DNA of 64,000 nt from Pseudomonas sp. R5(2019) (GCF_009905435.1 NZ_JAAAMT010000007.1:1-64000); one strand, 5' to 3'; shown: positions 26,354-37,355, counted from the stretch's first letter. Notes: generated from the sequence alone by a model not told the origin. Numbers and translations: made by a program.

Positions 26354-28180
26354 ATGCATCCCCGCGTTCTTGAAGTCACCGAACGGCTGATCGCCCGTAG
26401 TCGCCAGACGCGTGAGCGTTACCTGCAACTGATTCGCGGCGCTGCCAGCGACGGTCCGCAACGCGCCAAGCTGCAATGTGCGAACTTCGCCCATGGCGTG
26501 GCCGGATGCGGATCGGAAGACAAACAGACGTTGCGTCTGATGAACGCGGCGAACGTTGCAATTGTTTCGTCATATAACGACATGCTCTCGGCGCATCAGC
26601 CGTACGAGCATTACCCCGAACAAATCAAGCACGCCCTGCGCGAGATCGGCTCGGTAGGCCAGTTCGCCGGTGGCGTGCCCGCCATGTGCGATGGCGTGAC
26701 CCAGGGCGAGCCAGGCATGGAGCTGGGGATTGCCAGCCGCGAAGTGATTGCGCTGTCCACCGCCGTGGCGCTGTCGCACAACATGTTCGACGCCACCCTG
26801 TGCCTGGGCATTTGCGACAAGATCGTGCCGGGCTTGTTGATGGGCGCACTGCGCTTCGGCCATCTGCCGACCCTGTTTGTACCGGGCGGGCCGATGGTGT
26901 CGGGCATTTCCAACAAGGAAAAGGCCGACGTGCGCCAGCGCTATGCCGAGGGCAAGGCCAGCCGCGAAGAGCTGCTGGAGTCGGAAATGAAGTCCTACCA
27001 CAGCCCGGGCACCTGCACCTTCTACGGCACCGCCAACACCAACCAGCTGTTGATGGAAGTGATGGGCCTGCACTTGCCGGGCGCGTCCTTCGTCAACCCG
27101 AACACGCCGCTGCGTGACGCACTGACCCGCGAAGCCGCGCACCAGATCACGCGCCTGACCAAGGCCAGCGGCAACTTCACGCCGTTGGGCGAGATCGTCG
27201 ATGAAAAGGCCTTGGTCAACTCCATCGTTGCCCTGCATGCCACCGGCGGTTCCACCAACCACACCCTGCATATGCCGGCCATCGCGATGGCCGCGGGCAT
27301 TCAGCTGACCTGGCAGGACATGGCCGACCTCTCCGAGGTGGTGCCGACCCTGTCCCACGTCTATCCGAACGGCAAGGCCGACATCAACCACTTCCAGGCC
27401 GCAGGCGGCATGGCGTTCCTGATTCGCGAACTGCTCGAAGCCGGCCTGCTCCACGAAGACGTGAACACTGTCGCCGGCCATGGCCTGAGCCGTTACACCC
27501 GCGAGCCGTTCCTTGAGGATGGCGAGCTGGTGTGGCGCGATGGCCCGATCGAGAGCCTGGACGAAGCTATCCTGCGCCCGGTCGCCCGGCCGTTCTCGCC
27601 AGAAGGCGGGTTGCGGGTGATGGAAGGCAACCTCGGCCGCGGCGTGATGAAAGTCTCCGCCGTTGCCGAAGAACACCAGGTGGTCGAAGCGCCGGCGCGG
27701 GTCTTCCAGGATCAGCAAGAGTTGGCCGATGCGTTCAAGAACGGTGAACTGGAACGGGATTTCGTGGCTGTGATGCGCTTCCAGGGGCCACGCTCCAATG
27801 GCATGCCGGAGCTGCACAAAATGACCCCGTTCCTGGGCGTGCTGCAGGACCGTGGCTTCAAGGTGGCGCTGGTGACCGACGGGCGCATGTCCGGTGCGTC
27901 GGGCAAGATCCCGGCGGCCATTCACGTTTGTCCGGAAGCCTACGACGGCGGCCCGCTGGCCCGCGTGCGCGATGGCGACATCGTGCGGGTGGACGGCGTC
28001 CACGGCACCTTGCAGGTGCTGGTCGAGCCGGCTGAGCTGGCGGCCCGTGAGCTGGCGGTGACCACGGTCGACAGCAGCGTCGGCTGTGGTCGCGAGCTGT
28101 TCGGTTTCATGCGCATGGCCTTCAGCTCCGCTGAAAAGGGCGCCAGCGCCTTCACCGGCGGCCTTGAGGTGCTGAAATGA
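26354..28180 (+). CDS. edd: phosphogluconate dehydratase
   Basis: A 608-residue iron-sulfur enzyme of the IlvD/Edd family that dehydrates 6-phosphogluconate to 2-keto-3-deoxy-6-phosphogluconate, the first reaction special to the Entner-Doudoroff route. Cluster-ligand segments include [19 protein letters not shown] and [14 protein letters not shown]. Other family markers are [12 protein letters not shown] and [22 protein letters not shown] lies before the ATG. Its last four bases (ATGA) overlap the glk start. Confidence 0.98.
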   Translation: MHPRVLEVTERLIARSRQTRERYLQLIRGAASDGPQRAKLQCANFAHGVAGCGSEDKQTLRLMNAANVAIVSSYNDMLSAHQPYEHYPEQIKHALREIGSVGQFAGGVPAMCDGVTQGEPGMELGIASREVIALSTAVALSHNMFDATLCLGICDKIVPGLLMGALRFGHLPTLFVPGGPMVSGISNKEKADVRQRYAEGKASREELLESEMKSYHSPGTCTFYGTANTNQLLMEVMGLHLPGASFVNPNTPLRDALTREAAHQITRLTKASGNFTPLGEIVDEKALVNSIVALHATGGSTNHTLHMPAIAMAAGIQLTWQDMADLSEVVPTLSHVYPNGKADINHFQAAGGMAFLIRELLEAGLLHEDVNTVAGHGLSRYTREPFLEDGELVWRDGPIESLDEAILRPVARPFSPEGGLRVMEGNLGRGVMKVSAVAEEHQVVEAPARVFQDQQELADAFKNGELERDFVAVMRFQGPRSNGMPELHKMTPFLGVLQDRGFKVALVTDGRMSGASGKIPAAIHVCPEAYDGGPLARVRDGDIVRVDGVHGTLQVLVEPAELAARELAVTTVDSSVGCGRELFGFMRMAFSSAEKGASAFTGGLEVLK

Positions 28181-29154
28181 AATTGGCATTGGTCGGCGAT
28201 ATCGGCGGCACCAATGCTCGTTTTGCGCTGTGGGAAGACGACCGGATGCATTCGGTTCGGGTCTTCGCCACGGCTGACTACACCAGCCCAGAGCAAGCGA
28301 TCCAGGCCTATCTGGATGGCCTGGCGCTGGCCAGGGGCGCCATCGGTTCGGTTTGCCTGTCGGTGGCAGGCCCGGTGAGCGGCGACGAATTTCGGTTTAC
28401 CAACAACCACTGGCGCTTGAGCCGCAAGGCGTTCTGCAAAACCTTGCAGGTCGATGAGCTGATGTTGGTCAACGACTTCTCGGCCATGGCCCTGGGCATG
28501 ACCCGGCTGCAGCCGGACGAGTACCGGACGGTGTGCGAAGGCACGCCGGACGCGACCCGCCCGGCGGTGGTCATCGGGCCCGGCACGGGCCTGGGCGTCG
28601 GTACGCTGCTGAACCTGGGCCACCAGCACTGGCTGGCGTTGCCGGGCGAGGGCGGGCATGTGGATTTGCCGGTGGGTGATGCCCGTGAGTCCGCCATTCG
28701 CCATGAGATCGAAAAAAAGATCGGCCACGTCAGTGCCGAAACCGTGCTCAGTGGCGGTGGCTTGCTGCGTCTGTACCAGGCCATCTGCGCGCTTGACGGT
28801 GTGATCCCGACACTGCAAAGCCCGGCCGACATTACTGAAGCTGCGTTGGCCGGCGAGCCTGTAGCACTGGCGGTGATCGATCAATTCTGCCGGTTTCTCG
28901 GCCGGGTCGCCGGCAACAACGTACTGACCGTGGGCGGCCGCGGCGGGGTCTACATCGTCGGCGGTGTGATTCCGCGTTTCGTCGAGCTGTTCCTGGCCAG
29001 CGGTTTTGCTGCCAGCTTTGCCGACAAAGGCTGCATGAGCGGCTACTTCGACGGCATCCCGGTGTGGGTGGTAACGGCCGAGTTCAGCGGCCTTGTGGGG
29101 GCCGGCGTGGCCTTGCAGCAAGCCTGGGCGCAGGGCTCGCAACATCCTGCGTGA
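28177..29154 (+). CDS. glk: glucokinase
   Basis: A 325-residue cytosolic kinase of the bacterial GlkA group that phosphorylates glucose entering through GtsABCD. It starts [21 protein letters not shown], the phosphate-1 motif, and contains the sugar-binding [11 protein letters not shown] and the segment [14 protein letters not shown]. The ATG overlaps the edd stop (ATGA), so the two genes are translationally coupled. In P. putida glk is followed directly by gltR; here a DUF2235 gene intervenes. Confidence 0.97.
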   Translation: MKLALVGDIGGTNARFALWEDDRMHSVRVFATADYTSPEQAIQAYLDGLALARGAIGSVCLSVAGPVSGDEFRFTNNHWRLSRKAFCKTLQVDELMLVNDFSAMALGMTRLQPDEYRTVCEGTPDATRPAVVIGPGTGLGVGTLLNLGHQHWLALPGEGGHVDLPVGDARESAIRHEIEKKIGHVSAETVLSGGGLLRLYQAICALDGVIPTLQSPADITEAALAGEPVALAVIDQFCRFLGRVAGNNVLTVGGRGGVYIVGGVIPRFVELFLASGFAASFADKGCMSGYFDGIPVWVVTAEFSGLVGAGVALQQAWAQGSQHPA

Positions 29155-29253
29155 AGGGTTGAATAATCCCTGGGGTCGAGGCCGTTTGGCTGATTGGCGG
29201 GGTGAGGTAAACGCGGTGCGATAGCTCCTTGTTTGCGCATAAGGAGATGCACC

Positions 29254-30636
29254 GTGTTTGAGTTCCTCACATCCCAACCGTTACACCAGCCTGACTCCGC
29301 CAGCCGTTCGATCACCTTGCGTCTGGGGGTGTTCTTCGACGGCACCGGCAACAACCTCGGCAACAGCGAGTCCGGGGCGCAATGTGCCGGTGGCAGCTAC
29401 GACAATGACCCGAGCAATATCGCCCGCCTGTACGCGTTATACCGCGATCAGGCGGACGTACCCTTGCCGGTGGATGCCACCCAGGCATGCCTGGCGATCT
29501 ACGTCGAGGGCATCGGCACCCGCACCGGCCAGGCCGACGCCTTGTTTTCCCAGGGTACTGGCCGTGGCAGCGAGGGCGTGCTGGCGCGGGTGGAGCAGAG
29601 CGTCGGACTGATCCATGCGCGGATGCAGCAACTGCTCGCGCACAATCCCGATATTGACGTGGCCCGATTGGAGTTCGACTTGTTCGGCTTCAGCCGTGGC
29701 GCGGTCGCAGCCCGGCATTTTGCCAATGATTTGAACAAGGGTTCGCGCAGCTTGCTGGCTCAGGCGTTGCCAGCAGGTTCGCGGTCGCTGAGGGCGGGCT
29801 TTGCCTGGCGCCAGCAGGTTGATCTGGCGATCAACTTCATCGGCCTGTTCGACAGCGTGGCCGCCTTCGTCGCGCCGCTTCGAGGTGACTTCGACCCTTC
29901 CAACGCCCGTTACCACGGCATCAACGTGGGCCTTGCGCCGGGCATCGCCGGCAAAGTGGTGCAGTTGGTGGCACGCGACGAGCGGCGGCACAACTTTCCC
30001 TTGATCTGCACCGATAACGATATCGTCCTGCCCGGCGTGCATTCTGACCTGGGCGGCGGTTATCGGCCGTGCGTGCAAGAGCGCCTGTTGCTGCACAAAC
30101 CGGTGCATTGCCTGGTGGCGCAAACCTTGCCGGACGAACAGAGCACAGCGTTTGTCGACGCTCAGGCGGGCCTTGAGCAGGCACGTGCGCAGTGGCAGGC
30201 CTATGGTTTTGTGCTGCAGGTCGCCCATTGGTCCAGGGATCAACCTTATGACCGTCACCGCGACCTGCACCCGGAAAAGCGGGTCTATGCTGCCCTGCAG
30301 GGTGAGCGGCAAGTGCAGGGTGACTTGTCGCGGGTTTACCTGGCGATCATGCGTGAGCTGGCGCTGCGTGAGCAGGTGCCGTTGGTCGAGATCAGCCCGC
30401 CATTGGCGCCCTGTGAGGCCTTGCAGCCGATCGCCGCCAAGTTGATGGGCTTCGCCTTGGGCGACACCGGCACTGCGGCGCTCAGTGAGGCAGAAGAAGC
30501 CCTGCTCAAGCGCAACTACATTCACCTCTCGGCCCACTGGAACGCCGCCAAGGGCCTGAACAGCAGCGCCCTGGATGCCGCCTTCCTCAACCGCCCCAGC
30601 GCCACGGGGGTTCGTCAGCGGCACCCCAACCAATAG
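29254..30636 (+). CDS. DUF2235 alpha/beta-hydrolase, T6SS phospholipase-like
   Basis: A 460-residue predicted hydrolase. The N-terminal FFDGTGNN (about residues 27-34) is the DUF2235 entry motif. The nucleophile elbow GFSRG places Ser147, and the acid residue is probably Asp265 in LPGVHSDLGGGY, both typical of Tle1-like type VI secretion phospholipases. It has no signal peptide or membrane segment, and no vgrG, hcp, PAAR or obvious immunity gene beside it. AAGGAG precedes the GTG start by 7 bp. It sits between glk and gltR, an unexpected place in an otherwise conserved glucose block. It could also be a housekeeping lipase or esterase. Confidence 0.85.
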   Translation: MFEFLTSQPLHQPDSASRSITLRLGVFFDGTGNNLGNSESGAQCAGGSYDNDPSNIARLYALYRDQADVPLPVDATQACLAIYVEGIGTRTGQADALFSQGTGRGSEGVLARVEQSVGLIHARMQQLLAHNPDIDVARLEFDLFGFSRGAVAARHFANDLNKGSRSLLAQALPAGSRSLRAGFAWRQQVDLAINFIGLFDSVAAFVAPLRGDFDPSNARYHGINVGLAPGIAGKVVQLVARDERRHNFPLICTDNDIVLPGVHSDLGGGYRPCVQERLLLHKPVHCLVAQTLPDEQSTAFVDAQAGLEQARAQWQAYGFVLQVAHWSRDQPYDRHRDLHPEKRVYAALQGERQVQGDLSRVYLAIMRELALREQVPLVEISPPLAPCEALQPIAAKLMGFALGDTGTAALSEAEEALLKRNYIHLSAHWNAAKGLNSSALDAAFLNRPSATGVRQRHPNQ

Positions 30637-30712
30637 CTTGCCGCCAGCCTCGGCGTGCAGGTTTAATGGGCAAAGCGGGCGGCACGACCCGCGTCGCCAA
30701 GGATGAACAGCA

Positions 30713-31438
30713 TTGAGCACTGCCAGCAAATCAATCCTGCTCGTCGATGACGACCAGGACATTCGCGAACTGCTGGAAACCTACCTGAGCCGGGCGGGTT
30801 TCCAGGTGCGAAGCGTTGCCGATGGTCGCGGCTTTCGCCAGGCGCTGGACGAGCAGGGCTGCGACCTGGTGATCCTCGACGTGATGCTGCCCGACGAGGA
30901 CGGCTTCAGCCTCTGCCGTTGGGTGCGCCAGCATCCGCGCCAGGCACGGGTGCCGATCATCATGCTGACCGCCAGTTCCGACGAGGCAGACCGCGTCATC
31001 GGCCTGGAACTGGGCGCCGATGATTACCTGGGCAAACCCTTCAGCCCTCGGGAGCTGCAAGCCCGCATCAAGGCGTTGCTGCGCCGCGCCGGTTTTGGCC
31101 AGGAGTCGGCGGCAGGCGAGGTGCTGGTGTTCGAGGACTGGCGCCTGGACACGGTCAGCCACCGGCTGTTTCATGCCGACGGCGAAGAGGTGATTCTCTC
31201 GGGTGCCGATTTCGCGCTGCTCAAGCTGTTTCTCGATCATCCCCAACAGATTCTCGACCGCGACACCATCGGCAATGCCACCCGTGGCCGCGAGCCGATG
31301 CCGCTGGACCGCATCGTCGACATGGCCGTCAGCCGCCTGCGCCATCGCCTGCGTGACACCGACAAGCCACCGCGGCTGATCCGCACCATACGTGGCAGTG
31401 GTTACCTGCTGGCTGCCCATGTCTCGCCCGCGCACTGA
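30713..31438 (+). CDS. gltR: response regulator of glucose transport (GltR)
   Basis: A 241-residue OmpR-type regulator. The receiver domain has the acidic pocket VDDDQD, the phosphorylation Asp in LVILDVMLPDEDGF and the conserved Lys in GKPF. A winged helix follows (ADFALLKLFLDHPQQILDRDTI). The only start that fits is TTG at 30713, with AAGGA 9 bp upstream; an ATG nearby is in another frame. It overlaps gltS by 20 bp. GltR/GltS controls the gts and oprB genes downstream in pseudomonads. Confidence 0.92.
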   Translation: MSTASKSILLVDDDQDIRELLETYLSRAGFQVRSVADGRGFRQALDEQGCDLVILDVMLPDEDGFSLCRWVRQHPRQARVPIIMLTASSDEADRVIGLELGADDYLGKPFSPRELQARIKALLRRAGFGQESAAGEVLVFEDWRLDTVSHRLFHADGEEVILSGADFALLKLFLDHPQQILDRDTIGNATRGREPMPLDRIVDMAVSRLRHRLRDTDKPPRLIRTIRGSGYLLAAHVSPAH

Positions 31439-32885
31439 GTCGCGCTGGCGCCTGCCCGTGCCGCACTCGTTGCTGGGGCGGATGCTGCTGCTGACCTTGC
31501 TGGTGGTGTTGCTGGCCCAGGCGCTGTCCAGCGTGATCTGGCTGTCGCAATTGCGCGCCAGCCAGCTCGAAGGCCTGGTGGCCAGCGCCCGCAGCCTGGC
31601 GCATTCGATGACGGCCAGCGTCAGCTACTTTCGCTCCTTGCCGCTGGCCTATCGGCCGGTGGTGCTCGACCAGCTGCGCAGCATGGGCGGTACCCGCTTT
31701 GTGGTCTCGCTCAACGAGAGGCCGCTGGACATGCAGGTGTTGCCCGCGACACCGCGCAAGCAGGCCGTGATCGAGGCGGTTGATCAGGTGCTGCATCAGC
31801 GCCTGGGGGCGCAGATGGACATTTCCGTGCAGTTTGTCAGCCCCGCTGACTTGCGCCTGTTCAACAGCGGGCTGAAGCTCGATGAGCTGCCGCGCTCCTG
31901 GGCGCATTATGCGCTGACGCTGGAGCCGGTGAATCCACCGGTACTGGTGACCCAGATTCGCCTGGCCGAAGGCGAGTGGCTGTACATCGCTTCGCTGTTG
32001 CCCGAGCCCTATACCAGCCTTGAGGAAGAGGGCCTGCCGAACCAGCAGCTGTGGTTCATCCTCTTGACCAGCTCGTTTTTGCTGTTGTTCATCGGCTTGC
32101 TGGTGCATTGGCAAAGCCGGCCGCTCAAGCGCCTGGCGCGGGCGGCGCGGGACTTGTCACTGGGTGCCGAGGTTGAACCGGTGGTTGAAGGCGGCGGCAG
32201 CGAAGTGGTCGAAGTGGCGCGCGCGTTCAATACCATGCGCGAGCGGATCAGTCGCTACCTGCTGGAGCGCAGTCAGCTGTTCAGCGCCATTTCCCATGAC
32301 TTGCGTACCCCCATCACGCGGCTGCGACTGCGGGTCGAACTGCTCGAAGACGAGGCCCTGCAGGCCAAGTTCGGCCGTGACCTCGACGAGCTGGAACTGT
32401 TGGTCAAGGGCGCGCTGCAATGCGTGAAAGACACCGACATCCACGAGAACATCGAAAGCGTCGACCTCAACCAGATTCTCGACTGTCTGGTGGAGCCCTG
32501 GCTGGCGCCGGACGGCAACGGCCGGGTCACCCTCGATGGCGCTGCCCAGTGGCCGTACCGCGGCAAGCCGCTGGCGCTCAAGCGCTGCATGGGCAACCTG
32601 ATCGATAACGCCCTCAAGTACGGTGAGCGCGCGCACCTGGTGATCGAAGACGATGCCAAGGCCTTTGTCCTGCACGTCGATGACGAAGGCCCCGGCGTTC
32701 CTGAGCAGCGACTGGAGCAGGTGTTCGAGCCCCATGTGCGCCTGGCCGGGCACCAGCAGGGCTACGGGCTGGGGCTGGGCATCGCGCGCAATATCGCTCA
32801 CAGCCATGGCGGCGAAGTGAGCCTGCAGAACCTGCGCGAAGGCGGCCTGCGGGTGACCTTGGTACTGCCACGTACCGCCGACTGA
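31419..32885 (+). CDS. gltS: sensor histidine kinase of glucose transport (GltS)
   Basis: A 488-residue inner-membrane histidine kinase. Two transmembrane helices (residues about 20-40 and 205-225: LWFILLTSSFLLLFIGLLVHW) frame a periplasmic sensor. A HAMP segment follows, then the H-box FSAISHDLRTPITRLRLRVELL, the N-box LKRCMGNLIDNALKYG and the ATP-binding G-boxes DEGPGVPE and GLGLGIARNIAHSHGG. The ATG at 31419 lies inside the end of gltR (20-bp overlap). A perfect palindrome follows directly after the stop. Confidence 0.93.
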   Translation: MSRPRTESRWRLPVPHSLLGRMLLLTLLVVLLAQALSSVIWLSQLRASQLEGLVASARSLAHSMTASVSYFRSLPLAYRPVVLDQLRSMGGTRFVVSLNERPLDMQVLPATPRKQAVIEAVDQVLHQRLGAQMDISVQFVSPADLRLFNSGLKLDELPRSWAHYALTLEPVNPPVLVTQIRLAEGEWLYIASLLPEPYTSLEEEGLPNQQLWFILLTSSFLLLFIGLLVHWQSRPLKRLARAARDLSLGAEVEPVVEGGGSEVVEVARAFNTMRERISRYLLERSQLFSAISHDLRTPITRLRLRVELLEDEALQAKFGRDLDELELLVKGALQCVKDTDIHENIESVDLNQILDCLVEPWLAPDGNGRVTLDGAAQWPYRGKPLALKRCMGNLIDNALKYGERAHLVIEDDAKAFVLHVDDEGPGVPEQRLEQVFEPHVRLAGHQQGYGLGLGIARNIAHSHGGEVSLQNLREGGLRVTLVLPRTAD

Positions 32886-32886
32886 G

Positions 32887-32912
32887 GGAATGTCACCAAC
32901 CGGTGACATTCC
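32887..32912. promoter_or_regulatory. perfect 26-bp palindrome after gltS
   Basis: GGAATGTCACC and GGTGACATTCC form an 11-bp perfect inverted repeat around AACC, one base after the gltS stop and about 100 bp before gtsA. There is no T run, so it is not a classical intrinsic terminator. It may be an operator for gtsA regulation or a hairpin that stabilises the gltRS message. Confidence 0.6.
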
Positions 32913-32991
32913 TGCATCCCTTCGTTACCTCCGGCGCTCAGCCCTCTGATTAGACTCTTATGCAACGCAAGCACCTCGACTTGCACCGCAT

Positions 32992-32999
32992 AACAACAA
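32992..32999 (+). promoter_or_regulatory. Crc/Hfq catabolite-activity motif in the gtsA leader
   Basis: AACAACAA fits the AAnAAnAA motif bound by Hfq and Crc on pseudomonad messages. It lies 15 bp before the gtsA ATG, just ahead of the AAGAAAGG ribosome-binding region, where binding would block translation when preferred carbon sources are present. Confidence 0.6.
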
Positions 33000-33014
33000 G
33001 AAAGGTCACTCTCG

Positions 33015-34277
33015 ATGAATGCGATCAATCGCCTCACCGCTGTCATTTCCCTCGCCTCGTTGTTACCCCTGAGCGCACTCGCTGCCGAAACCGGTACGGT
33101 TGAAGTCCTGCACTGGTGGACGTCCGGCGGTGAAGCCAAGGCCGTTGAAACCCTGAAAGAGCAAGTGAAGAAAGACGGCTTCGTCTGGAAAGACAATGCC
33201 GTGGCCGGTGGTGGCGGTGCGGCGGCCATGACCGTGCTGAAAACCCGCGCCATCTCCGGCAACCCGCCGGCAGCCGCGCAAATCAAGGGCCCGGATATCC
33301 AGGACTGGGGTGCGCTGGGCCTGTTGACCGACCTCGACGACGTGGCGAAGGCCAACAACTGGGATGCGCTGCTGCCGGCAAAAGTCGCCGACATCATGAA
33401 GTACGACGGCAACTATGTTGCCGTGCCGGTGAACATCCACCGGGTGAACTGGCTGTGGATCAACCCGCAGGTATTCCAGAAGGCCGGTGCCAAGGTCCCG
33501 ACCACCCTCGATGAATTCTTCGTTGCCGCCGACCAGCTCAAGGCCGCGGGCTTTGTGCCGCTGGCCCATGGCGGCCAGCCGTGGCAGGACAGCACGGTGT
33601 TCGAAGACCTGGTGCTGAGCATTCTCGGGCCCAAGGGGTATCACGCCGCCTTCGTCGAGTTGGACGAGAAAACATTGACCAGCGACAAAATGGTCGAGGT
33701 CTTCACTACCCTCAAGCGCGTGGGCACCTACATGGACGCCAACCGGGCTGGACGCGACTGGAACATTGCCGCTGCCGAGGTCATCAACGGCAAGGCCGGC
33801 ATGCAGATCATGGGCGACTGGGCCAAGAGCGAGTGGACGGCTGCCGGCAAGGTTGCCGGCAAGGACTACGAGTGCGTGCCGTTCCCGGGCACCCAGGGCA
33901 GTTTTGCCTACAACATCGATTCGCTGGCGATGTTCAAACTCAAGAAAGAGGAAGACATCAAGGCCCAGGCCGACCTCGCCAAGATCGCCCTGGAGCCGGC
34001 CTTCCAGACCGTGTTCAACCAGAACAAGGGCTCCTTGCCGGTGCGCCAGGACATGGACATGAGCGCATTCGACGCCTGTACCCAGAAGTCGGCGGTCGAC
34101 TTCAAGGACGCCGAGAAGGGTGACGGCCTGCAACCGAGCATGGCCCACAACATGGCGACGACCCTGGCGGTGCAAGGAGCGATCTTCGACGTGGTCACCA
34201 ACTTCCTCAACAACCCGAGCGCGGACCCGACCAAGGCCACTGCGCAGCTGGTGTCGGCGATCAAGTCGGCGAAATAA
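33015..34277 (+). CDS. gtsA: glucose ABC transporter, periplasmic binding protein
   Basis: A 420-residue periplasmic sugar-binding protein (extracellular solute-binding family 1) with a signal peptide ([27 protein letters not shown]). Segments such as [37 protein letters not shown] and [16 protein letters not shown] are typical of glucose/mannose-binding GtsA. It captures glucose that has passed OprB and delivers it to GtsBC. It is separated from gtsB by a 100-bp inverted repeat, which probably makes gtsA more abundant than the membrane subunits. Confidence 0.95.
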   Translation: MNAINRLTAVISLASLLPLSALAAETGTVEVLHWWTSGGEAKAVETLKEQVKKDGFVWKDNAVAGGGGAAAMTVLKTRAISGNPPAAAQIKGPDIQDWGALGLLTDLDDVAKANNWDALLPAKVADIMKYDGNYVAVPVNIHRVNWLWINPQVFQKAGAKVPTTLDEFFVAADQLKAAGFVPLAHGGQPWQDSTVFEDLVLSILGPKGYHAAFVELDEKTLTSDKMVEVFTTLKRVGTYMDANRAGRDWNIAAAEVINGKAGMQIMGDWAKSEWTAAGKVAGKDYECVPFPGTQGSFAYNIDSLAMFKLKKEEDIKAQADLAKIALEPAFQTVFNQNKGSLPVRQDMDMSAFDACTQKSAVDFKDAEKGDGLQPSMAHNMATTLAVQGAIFDVVTNFLNNPSADPTKATAQLVSAIKSAK

Positions 34278-34300
34278 CCCGCGCCACCGATGGGCTTTCT

Positions 34301-34400
34301 GTAGGAGCAGGGCTTGCCCGCGATGGGCTGCGAAGCAGACCCTGGGGCCGCTGCGCACCCCATCGCGGCGGTGCGGCGATCCGACAAGCCCTGCTCCTAC
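34301..34400. repeat. REP-like inverted repeat, GTAGGAGC family, inside the gts operon
   Basis: Starts GTAGGAGCAGGGCTTGCCCG and ends GACAAGCCCTGCTCCTAC. The central stretch from CGATGGGCTGCGAAGC to CCCCATCGCGG is identical to the repeat at 117-199, but about 17 extra bases sit in the right arm. Its place between gtsA and gtsB means it is transcribed within one operon. Confidence 0.87.
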
Positions 34401-34444
34401 ATGAGATATCCCGACATTATTCGTACTTCATGAGAGAAACCGTC

Positions 34445-35353
34445 ATGAGCTCTGTTGCCGTGTTCAACAAAGCCTCACCCTTCGACGCGCTCCAGCGCTG
34501 GCTGCCCAAGCTGGTGCTGGCGCCGAGCATGTTGATCGTGCTGGTGGGCTTTTATGGCTACATCCTGTGGACCTTCGTCCTGTCGTTCACTAACTCAAGC
34601 TTCATGCCCAGCTACAAATGGGTCGGTCTGGCCCAGTACGCCCGGCTGATGGAAAACGATCGCTGGTGGGTCGCGAGCAAGAACCTGGCGCTGTTCGGCG
34701 GCCTGTTCATCGCCATCAGCCTGGTGATCGGGGTGCTGCTGGCGGTGCTGCTCGACCAGCGGATTCGTCGCGAAGGCTTTATCCGCACCGTCTACCTGTA
34801 CCCCATGGCATTGTCGATGATCGTCACCGGCACCGCCTGGAAATGGCTGCTCAACCCTGGCCTGGGGCTGGACAAGATGCTGCGTGACTGGGGCTGGGAA
34901 GGCTTTCGGCTGGACTGGCTGGTGGACCCGGACCGCGTGGTCTACTGCCTGGTGATTGCGGCTGTGTGGCAGTCCTCCGGGTTCGTCATGGCGTTGTTTC
35001 TGTCCGGGCTGCGCGGCGTCGATCAATCGATCATTCGTGCCGCGCAAGTCGATGGCGCGAGCCTGCCGAGCATCTATTTGCGCATCGTCCTGCCGAGCCT
35101 GCGCCCGGTGTTTTTCAGTGCGCTGATGATCCTCGCCCATATCGCGATCAAGAGCTTTGACCTGGTGGCGGCGATGACCGCGGGCGGGCCGGGTTATTCC
35201 TCCGACCTGCCGGCGATGTTCATGTATTCCTTCACCTTCAGCCGTGGCCAGATGGGCATGGGCTCGGCCAGTGCCATCCTGATGCTGGGCGCGATCCTGT
35301 CGATTCTGGTGCCTTACCTGTATTCGGAACTGAGGAATAAGCGCCATGACTGA
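34445..35353 (+). CDS. gtsB: glucose ABC transporter, permease subunit 1
   Basis: A 302-residue inner-membrane permease of the sugar (MalF-type) group with about six transmembrane helices. The coupling-helix EAA-type loop is IIRAAQVDGASLPSIYLRIVLPSLRPVF, which contacts GtsD. I start at MSSVAVFNKAS (34445) because GAGA lies upstream, whereas the earlier ATG has no ribosome binding site. The end overlaps gtsC by 8 bp. Confidence 0.94.
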   Translation: MSSVAVFNKASPFDALQRWLPKLVLAPSMLIVLVGFYGYILWTFVLSFTNSSFMPSYKWVGLAQYARLMENDRWWVASKNLALFGGLFIAISLVIGVLLAVLLDQRIRREGFIRTVYLYPMALSMIVTGTAWKWLLNPGLGLDKMLRDWGWEGFRLDWLVDPDRVVYCLVIAAVWQSSGFVMALFLSGLRGVDQSIIRAAQVDGASLPSIYLRIVLPSLRPVFFSALMILAHIAIKSFDLVAAMTAGGPGYSSDLPAMFMYSFTFSRGQMGMGSASAILMLGAILSILVPYLYSELRNKRHD

Positions 35354-36191
35354 TCGTCTGCTCCGACCTTCGTTCAGCGTCAGCCGAGTGGCCATATACG
35401 CGACCTTGCTGCTGGCCTGCGCCGTGTACCTGATCCCGCTGATCGTGATGTTGCTGACCAGCTTCAAGTCGCCGGAAGACATCCGCACCGGCAACCTGCT
35501 GAGCTGGCCCGAAGTGGTCACCGGTATCGGCTGGATCAAGGCCTGGGATACCGTGGGTGGTTACTTCTGGAACTCGGTGAAGATCACCTTGCCGGCGGTG
35601 TTCATCTCGACCTTGCTGGGGGCCTTGAACGGCTACGTGCTGTCGATGTGGCGCTTTCGCGGCTCGCAGCTGTTCTTCGGGCTGCTGCTGTTCGGCTGCT
35701 TCCTGCCGTTCCAGACCGTGCTGCTGCCGGCCTCGTTCACCCTTGGCAAACTGGGCCTTGCAAGCACCACCACAGGCCTTGTGCTGGTGCACATTGTCTA
35801 TGGCCTGGCCTTCACCACGCTGTTCTTTCGCAACTACTACATGAGTGTGCCGGACGCCCTGGTGCGCGCGGCGCGGCTGGATGGCGCGGGGTTCTTCACG
35901 ATTTTTCTGAAGATCCTTTTGCCGATGTCGATCCCGATCATCATGGTCTGCCTGATCTGGCAGTTCACCCAGATCTGGAACGACTTTCTCTTTGGTGTGG
36001 TGTTCGCCAGTGGCGATGCACAACCGATTACCGTGGCCCTGAACAACCTGGTCAACACCAGCACCGGGGTCAAGGAATACAACGTCGACATGGCGGCGGC
36101 GATGATCGCCGGATTACCGACCCTGTTGGTCTATGTGCTGGCTGGCAAATATTTCTTGCGTGGGCTCACGGCCGGCGCGGTCAAGGGGTGA
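35346..36191 (+). CDS. gtsC: glucose ABC transporter, permease subunit 2
   Basis: A 281-residue MalG-type permease with six predicted transmembrane helices and the coupling loop LVRAARLDGAGFFTIFLKILLPMSIPIIM. With GtsB it forms the glucose channel. The ATG lies inside the end of gtsB (8-bp overlap), and gtsD starts 3 bp after its stop, so the transporter genes are tightly coupled. Confidence 0.95.
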   Translation: MTDRLLRPSFSVSRVAIYATLLLACAVYLIPLIVMLLTSFKSPEDIRTGNLLSWPEVVTGIGWIKAWDTVGGYFWNSVKITLPAVFISTLLGALNGYVLSMWRFRGSQLFFGLLLFGCFLPFQTVLLPASFTLGKLGLASTTTGLVLVHIVYGLAFTTLFFRNYYMSVPDALVRAARLDGAGFFTIFLKILLPMSIPIIMVCLIWQFTQIWNDFLFGVVFASGDAQPITVALNNLVNTSTGVKEYNVDMAAAMIAGLPTLLVYVLAGKYFLRGLTAGAVKG

Positions 36192-36194
36192 ATC

Positions 36195-37355
<1,161 letters not shown>

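Noticed and set aside
29254..30636. A type VI secretion gene cluster around the DUF2235 gene
   Set aside because: All neighbours are glucose metabolism genes; no secretion structural, vgrG, hcp, PAAR or immunity gene is visible in the window.
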